This document shows, in pieces, positions 57,248 through 64,000 of a stretch of DNA of 64,000 bases. The stretch's first letter is position 1. Each line of letters opens with the position of its first letter. Both the position numbers and the translations under genes were made by a program. The stretch is from positions 961,620 to 1,025,619 of the forward strand of contig KZ111151.1 of the NCBI GenBank assembly GCA_002077045.2, written 5' to 3'. Under the pieces are notes generated by a model. That model made no database searches. It was not told the origin of the DNA and worked only from the letters and a program-made list of their open reading frames with translations. Source of the stretch: Rachicladosporium sp. CCFEE 5018. Its lineage: Eukaryota; Ascomycota; Dothideomycetes; Cladosporiales; Cladosporiaceae.

Positions 57248-58194
57248 ATGTCTGAAATCAAGGAGGGCGATAAAGGTATGTGATCTGAAGCTATTCATTC
57301 CTGTATTGGCGGCAGCGTTGGGAAGAGGAGGGAAGGCTACATGCGCGCGCATTCGAAGCACTGCAGGGACGCGTGTTGTTCAGCTCATTGCGTCGATGAG
57401 CGCATACGATGCTACAATTGTCATCCGACTCGGACGGGTTCGCGACTCGTTCACCGGCAATGCGAATGGTCGCAGAAGAACGCGACGAGCGCGCATATCT
57501 CCACTTGACCACTTGCGCGTAGCAAACATTACGCGCTTGCTGGCCCCTTTCGATCCAATGACCTTCTGAACACTCCCATCTTCTTCGCAAGTGCTCTCCT
57601 ATCCAAATCTCCTGCTAACCTATTTCGCTCACCTCAGTCTCCTGGTCGTGGGGATCCGGCCAACCTGGCGGCACAGCGGCCGAAGTTGCCAAAGAGGGCG
57701 AGATCTCGATCACGTCCAAGAAAGGGAACGAGATCAAGAAGAAAGCTTCCCCCGACAACCCAGCCGTGCACGTCGAGCGCTCAGGCAACGATGTAGTCAA
57801 GCGCGCCTCGGAGCTCGAAGTCGAGGAGAAGGGTTCCTCCTCCAAAGGCGGCGCCGGGAAGAAAGACGAGGGCGCTAACGGCGAAGCCTCAGCTGGCGAG
57901 AAGCGCAAAGCCGAGGATGAGGGTGAGAAGGAAGAGGAGAAGGAGGAGGGCAAGGGCGCCAAGAAGGCGAAGAAGGGCGGCGCTGCTAAGGGCGCGAAGG
58001 CTGATGCTGCCAAGGACGACAAGGAGGGCGAGGAGAAGGCTGCGCCCAAGAAGAAAGGCCGGCCTGCGAAGGCTGCGACTGGTGCTGCTAATGGTGAGAA
58101 GAAAGAGGCCAAGGGCCCGGCTAAGAAGAAGGAGCCTAAGAAGGCGCAGACTGAGTCTGGCGAGCCCAGGCGCTCCGGTCGCAACAAGGCCTAA
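57248..58194 (+). CDS. DUF2945 / hypervirulence-associated (HVA) Tudor-like protein with basic tail
   Basis: Two exons, 57248-57275 and 57638-58194, separated by a long 362 bp intron (branch point GCTAACC, acceptor CCTCAG), giving 194 aa. Residues 1-65 form the small Tudor-like DUF2945 domain: MSEIKEGDKVSWSWGSGQPG, GTAAEVAKEGEISITSKKGN, NPAVHVERSGNDVVKRASEL. The rest is Lys/Glu/Ala-rich low-complexity sequence with an AT-hook-like KKKGRPAKA and a final RRSGRNKA, so a nuclear, DNA-associated protein is likely. The 'hypervirulence' name comes from one fungal study and is not a demonstrated function here. Copy 1 keeps only exon 1 (24103-24130). The end of the 24 kb repeat (57403) falls inside this intron. 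Confidence 0.9.
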
Positions 58195-58600
58195 ATGTGG
58201 GCTAAGACTGCAGCTTAGCAGGCGACGAGTGGGCGCTGCGACTGTGACAGGGATGAATGGTATTCAGGACTTACGGGTTTCGGGTCGGCTTCTATAGGCT
58301 AGGACGCGAGAGCAAAAGGCGAGTGTCTTTCGACCGTCTGCACAGACGGTAGAACACGAACGCGCCGGCGTGGGTATTCTTAGTGTTCGTGTGGGTGTAC
58401 ATTAGCATGCCATAGGTACAAGAGGTACAGTCTACTACAATCCCACCGCGACTCGCCTATCAAGTCAATATCGTCATCTCATACCCAATTTCAATGCGAA
58501 TATCAGAAACGAAACACGTCGAAATTCCGCAGAGTATTGGTTCTTGAGTGTCCTCCGCGTGTTGACCACACTCAGACTCTCATACAGCGTCGAACCACCG
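58195..58600. other. Intergenic region upstream of the GNAT gene
   Basis: 406 bp between tandem genes. An open frame runs upstream of the GNAT ATG from a TTG at 58544, but it has no ATG and is not used. A short inverted repeat lies near 58330-58352 (gaccgtctgc / gcagacggt around 'aca') and could form a hairpin at the 3' end of the DUF2945 transcript. Confidence 0.4.
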
Positions 58601-59167
58601 ATGGCCAACATTACCATCCACCCTCGCAGATCAGAAGACCTCGAAGCATGTCTCGAAGTCCTCCAAAAAGTCTACAAAGATAGCGGCTATCCAGTCAACG
58701 GTCCATCCCTCCCCTTCCTCCAAGGCCCACAAACTCTAGTAAGCTGGGTCGCCACCATTCCATGTCCAGACTCATCGCAGCCGTCGTCGAATCATCGCGT
58801 GGTTGGCCACATCGCACTCGCAACCGCAACGGACACAGACGTAGCAGTCAACCTCTGGCGCTCTCAAAACAGACCCGAGCCGGTCTTTGTGCTTCAGCGA
58901 CTTTTCGTGGACCCAGCAGCCCAAGGTCAGGGAATCGCGGAGGGTCTGATCAGAGCTGTGGTTGATGAGGGACGAAGAAGGGGTGGCAGTGTGGTTCTGT
59001 TTGCTTTGATCAAGGATCAGGTGGCAATGAGGTTGTATGAGAAATTGGCATGGACGGAATTTGGCACGGCAATCTTTGGAGAGGGCAAGGGGGAGGGAGT
59101 GGAGAAGGAGGCTGTGTGCTATGTGGCGCCTGATGAGAGATCGAGACAAGGGTCTGAGGAACAGTGA
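58601..59167 (+). CDS. GNAT-family N-acetyltransferase
   Basis: Single exon, 188 aa; the ATG at 58601 (MANITIHPRRSEDLEACLEV) is the first ATG of the frame and starts the domain directly. The GNAT fold is clear: strand 1 with the R-x-x-D/E start, HRVVGHIALATATD, then FVLQRLFVDPAAQGQGIAEG, where Q-x-x-G/A (near residue 108) binds the acetyl-CoA pyrophosphate, and MRLYEKLAWTEFGTA at the end. The substrate is unknown; the single-domain form resembles bacterial-type small-molecule acetyltransferases widespread in fungi. The end is acidic and polar. Confidence 0.9.
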   Translation: MANITIHPRRSEDLEACLEVLQKVYKDSGYPVNGPSLPFLQGPQTLVSWVATIPCPDSSQPSSNHRVVGHIALATATDTDVAVNLWRSQNRPEPVFVLQRLFVDPAAQGQGIAEGLIRAVVDEGRRRGGSVVLFALIKDQVAMRLYEKLAWTEFGTAIFGEGKGEGVEKEAVCYVAPDERSRQGSEEQ

Positions 59168-59375
59168 TGCGCTCGACAGCTTTACAAGATAGACATATAC
59201 AGTGTTCGTCTGATGAGATAGAGCAGGTTCACTCGTAGCAGCCTCTCGGGGACGACATGACGATGTTTGACTCACGCGAGAGTTGCGATATGAGCATGAG
59301 ATAATCGTAGGCATGCTTGGGAAGGTTACTGGACGTTGCCGATATCAGACTTGCCATGTATCATTGACGATCTGC

Positions 59376-62300
59376 TCAATCCAAGTCACTCTCGCCACCG
59401 ATCCTAGGCGCGACCGGCACTCTATCTCTGAGCCACCGCAACGTAGCCTCCGTGCCCTTCTGCAGCACCAGATGACCGGGTACCCTGAACAAATTACTCC
59501 CCACTTCGAAGTTCTTCAGACCCTCATCCCACAACATTCCGATCTCCGCGGGGAGCTGGCTGAGGCTATTAGAAGCCAGGTTGACCGTATGTAACCCTCT
59601 AAGTGCGTCGGCGGAGACAGAGTCAAATTTGTTGTCGCTGGCTAGCAAAGTCGTGAGAGACGGAAAGTATTCCCGAAGTCTAGGGAAGGGACCTTGGAGA
59701 CTATTGGCGCTGATATCCAGACTTTGTAGGGATGGAGCCTGGAGATGCTCAAGTACGTGTGCCACAGTGCTGAGACGGATGGACCGAAGTCGAAGCTCGG
59801 TGAGATTGGGCAAGTCGAAGGTTGCAGAGAGAACACAAACGTCTAGCGGATTATGGGATAGGTCCACAACCCGTAAGCTATTGGCGGCGGAGAGCGCAGG
59901 TGGGATGCGTGTAATTTTATTGCCTTGCAATAAAATTTGACGGATACAAGGATTTCCCTCGAGAAACTCGTGAAGCTCGTCATTGACACTCATATCAAGA
60001 CCGTGATTACTGAGATCGAGTAATCCGTTTGGCTTCAGTGCCCTGTCGAAGACAGATCCGCGTTCTTCTGACAGTACATAGCCGTTGGCGGAATTGTCGC
60101 TTGGCGAGGCGAGTGCCTGTTCAGTCAATACCTCGGGCTCTAGACGAGCCTGCAAGTCCCGCTTGATGTCTGCAGCTGCCATAGTCAGGTATTTCCTGTC
60201 CCGCAGTGGGTTCGCAGACAGTATCAGCGTTGTCAGATTTTCCATCCTCGCCACTTCTGGAGGGATCACCCGCAGATCATTGTTGCTGAGATTGACATTC
60301 CGCAACTTCTCGAGTTGCGTGAAGCCGACTGGGAGCTCCGCGATCTTGTTGTCACCAGCATTGAGTGTTATGAGCTCTGTCCAGTCCTGCACCTGTGGAA
60401 GTGCCGTGAGATGATTATTGGTAACGTCGAGGCTTCTCAATTGTGGCAAATGGACGGCTTCTGCGAATGTCAAGGCCGCCAAGGAGTTATTGGCGACATT
60501 CAATGATCGCAGAGAGGCATGCGCGCTGGTACCTCCCAGTGGGAAGAGGCTACCAATAAGGGCGTTGCTGCTTGCATCCAGATCAACGAGAGGCAGATCA
60601 TGCAGTGACTCCATCGGCAGTGTAGTCAGTTGATTGCCAGCAATGTTCAGGACTCGTAAGCTCTTGAGCTCTCCGAGTGACTCCGGTAGTTCGAGAATAC
60701 GATTTGACTGGAGATCCAGCACCTCAAGCGACTTCAGTGACCCCAGGGAGACTGACAGATGGCCAGCAAGGTTGTTATGGCCAAGTTTTAGGTCTTTCAG
60801 TGTCGCAATCTCGCAAATGATGTGGAATACTCCGTGATCAAGCTTGTTGTGCGTGAGGTTGAGTGATGTAAGCCGCTCCAGTCGACGGAGACCTAACGGC
60901 ACCGTGGAGAGGGCATTGCCATGAAGATCCAGCATCTCTAAGCCACCGAATTGGTTGCCTTGCGCTTCATCGTCATCGCTCATATTGAATGCGTCAGGGG
61001 AAATGTCAGGAAACACGCTAGCCTCGATCTCTTCTAGGTCGTTGTCGGCTGCAATGAGCTTGGTCAAGTCCACGACTTCAGCCCAATTGACCTTTGCATC
61101 TTCCATGCTCTTGGGATCGAACATGTGCATCACTTCGTCAGGAATAGTCTTGAGACTCATTGCCGCTATGTTGAGCTTGCCCGTCATGCGTGCTCCGTTG
61201 ATACGATTACGGAGCATATGCTTTTCATCCTTCGGCGCATTGAAAGGATTTAACTCAAGTTCGGAATCTTGTGCGCCATGAAAGTCATTACTCGCCCCTC
61301 CGACACCATCCTGCAGGGATGGATCTGCGTGCCTCCGCGCTGCTGCCTTCGCGGCTGCAATGTGTTGTCGAAGTGCGGCAGACGACTTTGCAGCATCTGC
61401 AGACTTACTGCTTACCTCGTCCGAGGGGACTGCCGGCTGTTTCCTTACTGTTCGAGATGGCAGTGGCCGCGATGATTCCTCAGGGGGTGCAAACACATTG
61501 CCAAGACCAGGCCTCGGCTTCGCTGGACGAGCCGATAACGTCTTGCTTTTCTGTAATACAGGCTTCGATGGTGAGGAGGGTCCGGCATTTGGCATCGGCG
61601 GTGCTTGCGACAATTGCAGTGAGCCACTGACGGCTCGTCGCCCGCCATTTGGCGTGAAGCCGAAACCACTTATCGAAGTTCGAGAAGCTGACTTGGCACT
61701 GGCGGGTGCTTTCCTCAAAGTCGATGCAGCAGGAGGCTTGACAGCCCTTCCGTCACTCGTACTTGGTCTGCTACTGTTACCGCTAGTACGGCTCATGGCA
61801 GAGCCCGGACGCGGCGGAGGACCCATTGGACTTTCGATGGAGAAGAAGCTCGACCGTCGTCGTTCTTTCGGTGTCGTTGGTAGTGTTTGAAGGCTCTCGA
61901 TGGTGCGATCCGACAAAGAAGGCCTCGATGGCTTTCTCTGCCGTGGCGTTGGCGGTGCTGGGGTTGGCTCGAGATACTCCGCGGACTCATGCTCGCTGAA
62001 ACCTTGTCGAGAAGCTGCTCGAAAGCCATTTAGAGAGCCTAGCTGGTCTGCATGTTCTTCGACCTCGTGGGTAGTAGCAGGCGGTGGCCGTCGTGAAGGC
62101 GTTTGCAATTTCGACGTTGGTCCGGTTGCTGCTCGAGGTGCAACCATAGACAGTGGCCGAGCGGATCGGCTTGTCACAGCCGCAGCCTGAGGTTCGGTTT
62201 TGGTCGATGATCGAATCGAACTCGATGGCTTAGCCAGCGATCTCAAGGTACCGGGCGGAGCATTTGCGGTTGTACGACTGGTAGTCGTCGAGACATCGTG

Positions 62301-62417
62301 AGTCGACGTTACCGGAGGGATCACCGACTTCCTTGTCAAAGCCGGCAGTCTGGTCGGTAGTCTTGTAGCCGGGCGAGGGAGTGAAGAGACCTTGGTTCCT
62401 TCTCGGCCTTGGTCCAT
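59376..62417 (-). CDS. Leucine-rich repeat protein (LRRC40-like)
   Basis: Single exon, 1013 aa, starting at 62417. Residues 1-390 are Ser/Thr/Pro/Arg-rich and probably disordered, with many basic phospho-site-like stretches (for example PKERRRSSFFSIESP). From about residue 405 (KLNIAAMSLKTIPDEV) to the end there are about 20 LRRs of the LxxLxLxxNxLxxLP type, such as LEMLDLHGNALSTVPLGL and LRSLDVTNNHLTALP. The region just before DDDEAQGNQFGG is an acidic insertion between repeats. The arrangement resembles fungal LRRC40-like proteins. These are protein-interaction scaffolds and no catalytic domain is seen. The gene diverges from the coiled-coil gene at 62841. Confidence 0.88.
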   Translation of the reverse strand: MDQGREGTKVSSLPRPATRLPTRLPALTRKSVIPPVTSTHDVSTTTSRTTANAPPGTLRSLAKPSSSIRSSTKTEPQAAAVTSRSARPLSMVAPRAATGPTSKLQTPSRRPPPATTHEVEEHADQLGSLNGFRAASRQGFSEHESAEYLEPTPAPPTPRQRKPSRPSLSDRTIESLQTLPTTPKERRRSSFFSIESPMGPPPRPGSAMSRTSGNSSRPSTSDGRAVKPPAASTLRKAPASAKSASRTSISGFGFTPNGGRRAVSGSLQLSQAPPMPNAGPSSPSKPVLQKSKTLSARPAKPRPGLGNVFAPPEESSRPLPSRTVRKQPAVPSDEVSSKSADAAKSSAALRQHIAAAKAAARRHADPSLQDGVGGASNDFHGAQDSELELNPFNAPKDEKHMLRNRINGARMTGKLNIAAMSLKTIPDEVMHMFDPKSMEDAKVNWAEVVDLTKLIAADNDLEEIEASVFPDISPDAFNMSDDDEAQGNQFGGLEMLDLHGNALSTVPLGLRRLERLTSLNLTHNKLDHGVFHIICEIATLKDLKLGHNNLAGHLSVSLGSLKSLEVLDLQSNRILELPESLGELKSLRVLNIAGNQLTTLPMESLHDLPLVDLDASSNALIGSLFPLGGTSAHASLRSLNVANNSLAALTFAEAVHLPQLRSLDVTNNHLTALPQVQDWTELITLNAGDNKIAELPVGFTQLEKLRNVNLSNNDLRVIPPEVARMENLTTLILSANPLRDRKYLTMAAADIKRDLQARLEPEVLTEQALASPSDNSANGYVLSEERGSVFDRALKPNGLLDLSNHGLDMSVNDELHEFLEGNPCIRQILLQGNKITRIPPALSAANSLRVVDLSHNPLDVCVLSATFDLPNLTELRLRSIRLSTVAHVLEHLQAPSLQSLDISANSLQGPFPRLREYFPSLTTLLASDNKFDSVSADALRGLHTVNLASNSLSQLPAEIGMLWDEGLKNFEVGSNLFRVPGHLVLQKGTEATLRWLRDRVPVAPRIGGESDLD

Positions 62418-62840
62418 TGTGCGTAGAGTCAGAGCTTGACGCCGGACCTAGTTGACTGATTGCGCTCAGACGCTCACAGCCGCGTCGATCAATCGGGAAC
62501 GCTCGGTGCATGTCCCAGAATGTACCTACTTCGACCCCCCAACATCGGCGTTGCTGTCGGCACGCGCGTAGGGTTCGGGCCTTGCCGTAATCGATTGCAT
62601 GACAGGCGCGAATGCACGTGTCGCGCTTTCCATGGTTGCCGAGTAACGACCAGCCACCAATTTGACGTCTGTGCATGTTACCAACCCCCACCTTGTCGCA
62701 ACCATCCGGCCCTTGCTTTGCGACCTCACAGGCAAACACCTCGCGCCTCGCTACATCCATATTACTCGCTATCGTGGTCGCGTAAACTTGCGGACTGTAC
62801 CAAATTGCTCCCACAGGCAAGGCGATCCAGCGCCAGCAAC
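62418..62840. promoter_or_regulatory. Bidirectional promoter of the LRR and coiled-coil genes
   Basis: 423 bp between two divergent start codons. A minus-strand frame (62230-62859) covers it but starts without support and overlaps the LRR coding region in another frame. I recognise no motif. Confidence 0.4.
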
Positions 62841-64000
62841 ATGGATTCCCAGGGCTCACTCACCGATATGGCCTGGACCGCAGCAGATGCACTCATCACA
62901 CCGCAACCTAGCCATGCAGTCCTGCCGGGTGACGACGATGTGTCCACAGTAGCAAAGGTGCAAGCCGATCGCGTCAATGCTGCGACACATGGAGGCCTGA
63001 CACCGCCCCCATCAACCCAGGTTCCAACCAACATCCATGCCAAGTCTCGCACCCCGACGCCGACATACTCGCATATCTCCACTCCGCCGCCAACAGTCGA
63101 TGTGTCGAGTCAAGCGAGCAATGCTCGACTTGGCAATGGAACCGCACGCACCATGACAAACGAGCAGATCGAGGGTGCATCCGCTGAGGAGCTCAAGACG
63201 AAGGTTTCCGAGCTGCAAGCGGCGTACCAGGAAGCCAAGATGTCTGCTGCACACTATCAGTTGCAGTACCAGATGTTAGCACAGGAGACTGCAGCTGCGG
63301 TCGAACGCATGGGAGTGGAGGCCCGCATGGCCGAGTACGAGAGCAAAGTCATCCAGGTTGCGGAACAGACGAGGAGAGCTGTTGGCAGTGCACAGCCGGC
63401 TCGCCCACAGGATGGCACGATTCCGGTGCAAAAGGACTTGTATCAGCGCATGTGCCTTCAGATCCAGCACTTGAACGAACGCAATACTCACCTCGAGTCC
63501 GAGCAGCGCGTTCAGGCCAAGACTGTGGCACGGCAGGAAGACGAGATCGCCAGTCTTTCCGACAGGGTGATTCTAATGCGCGACCGTATCCGCGAAAATC
63601 GCGAGCATCAGACCCGTCATCGCCTCGGGACAGACAGCAGGCAGGTGACTACTATCCCTCGCTCGGTCTACAGCACGCCTCGTCGGCCAGTTGACCAGGC
63701 TCAACCATTCGCTGCCCTACTACAAGCATCCGAGATGGCCAGCCAGGAGGCATCGAATGGACGCTCCACCGTCAAGCGTGGCAGCCACACTCGCAACGTG
63801 CACTCCATGTCCAGCCTACCAGCGACGCCAAGTCGCGCGACAAAGCAACCACCTCTCTTTCAAACGCCCAGCGGCCGCCAGCAACCCATGAAAGTCCCAG
63901 CCACAGCACCAGTCCACAGAACACTCTATGCTCAGCACCCAATCATCCCGCACACCACTGGCCCGCAATCCGAAGGCACAGTCTCGGCCTCCGACAACGA
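62841..64000 (+). CDS. Coiled-coil protein, conserved in ascomycetes (3' end outside window)
   Basis: Open from the ATG at 62841 to the window end (386 codons), without a stop. It starts MDSQGSLTDMAWTAADALIT. After a Pro/Thr-rich stretch (TPTPTYSHISTPPPTVDV) comes a helical region with heptad character (EELKTKVSELQAAYQEAKMS, YQMLAQETAAAVERMGVEAR), a second helix (YQRMCLQIQHLNERNTHLES, VARQEDEIASLSDRVILMRD), then a conserved segment (PFAALLQASEMASQEAS) and a Ser/Thr/Pro-rich tail. I do not recognise a characterised function; a structural or scaffold role is possible. Confidence 0.78.
   Translation, partial: MDSQGSLTDMAWTAADALITPQPSHAVLPGDDDVSTVAKVQADRVNAATHGGLTPPPSTQVPTNIHAKSRTPTPTYSHISTPPPTVDVSSQASNARLGNGTARTMTNEQIEGASAEELKTKVSELQAAYQEAKMSAAHYQLQYQMLAQETAAAVERMGVEARMAEYESKVIQVAEQTRRAVGSAQPARPQDGTIPVQKDLYQRMCLQIQHLNERNTHLESEQRVQAKTVARQEDEIASLSDRVILMRDRIRENREHQTRHRLGTDSRQVTTIPRSVYSTPRRPVDQAQPFAALLQASEMASQEASNGRSTVKRGSHTRNVHSMSSLPATPSRATKQPPLFQTPSGRQQPMKVPATAPVHRTLYAQHPIIPHTTGPQSEGTVSASDN

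Larger units (their letters stand above)
33146..57403. repeat. Large identical direct repeat, copy 2
   Basis: This is the second copy of 1-24258. Here both edges are continuous with unique sequence: the left edge lies inside an intact ASMT-like gene (31529-33494) and the right edge lies inside intron 1 of an intact DUF2945 gene (57248-58194). Copy 2 therefore represents the normal chromosomal context. Copy 1 is the one that ends abnormally. Confidence 0.97.

Noticed and set aside
1..57403. Whole-genome duplication or ancient segmental duplication as explanation of the repeat
   Set aside because: The copies are identical, including intergenic DNA and introns; an old duplication would show differences.
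57615..58187. Ser/Ala/Pro-rich 190-codon minus-strand frame
   Set aside because: Antisense shadow of the Lys/Glu/Ala-rich tail of the DUF2945 protein.
58544..58600. N-terminal extension of the GNAT protein
   Set aside because: The extension begins at TTG; the ATG at 58601 begins the conserved domain.
1..64000. CRISPR arrays, transposons, tRNA or rRNA genes, defence or secondary-metabolite clusters
   Set aside because: No regular spaced repeats, transposase or reverse-transcriptase motifs, tRNA box B-like sequences with matching arms, or PKS/NRPS/terpene-cyclase genes were seen.

Overview
The window is nuclear DNA of a filamentous ascomycete (Pezizomycotina). The evidence is moderate GC, many genes split by 49-67 bp GT-AG introns, frequent CTAAC-type branch points, close gene spacing on both strands, and single-copy eukaryotic housekeeping genes (AP-2 alpha, RRP3, SSF1, TIM16, Lunapark). 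A dothideomycete is plausible, but the sequence alone does not settle the class.

Layout. Positions 1-24258 and 33146-57403 are the same sequence in direct orientation at a constant offset of 33145; I saw no difference between them. The first copy is followed immediately by exactly 100 N (24259-24358). Each copy carries, in order: the end of an ascomycete 'ASMT-like' protein (complete only in copy 2, 31529-33494), an ACS-family MFS transporter, a PNPOx-like flavin split-barrel protein with a C-terminal membrane anchor, a nuclear-looking hypothetical, a HAD-superfamily hydrolase, a DUF7918-like acidic nuclear protein, the rRNA helicase RRP3, the Brix protein SSF1 (divergent from RRP3), a CxC-rich metallothionein-like protein, AP-2 alpha adaptin, a small membrane protein, an uncertain gene, and a DUF3445 / heme-dependent oxidative N-demethylase-like protein. 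Last comes the first exon of a DUF2945 (HVA/Tudor) gene. In copy 1 that gene is cut in its first intron by the gap; in copy 2 it runs on to its normal end at 58194.

The unique middle block (24359-33145) starts inside a Lunapark gene whose 5' half is lost in the gap. It continues with a GlcG/HbpS-like protein, TIM16/PAM16, a Pex23-family dysferlin-domain membrane protein, a REEP/HVA22-like protein and the 5' part of the ASMT-like gene. Three of these (Lunapark, the Pex30/31-type protein, the REEP protein) belong to families that shape the endoplasmic reticulum, which makes this the most suggestive gene neighbourhood here.

The unique right end (58195-64000) has a GNAT acetyltransferase, a long leucine-rich-repeat protein (LRRC40-like) and, divergent from it, a coiled-coil protein that runs off the window.

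I see no CRISPR array, transposon, rRNA or tRNA gene, and no secondary-metabolite or defence cluster. The main anomaly is structural: a 24.3 kb identical direct duplication ending at an assembly gap. It is either a false duplication or a very recent tandem duplication with a unit of about 33 kb. Other leads are the RRP3/SSF1 shared promoter, the modular exon structure of the CxC protein, the ER-shaping neighbourhood, and repeated SUMO-consensus sites in two neighbouring nuclear proteins.
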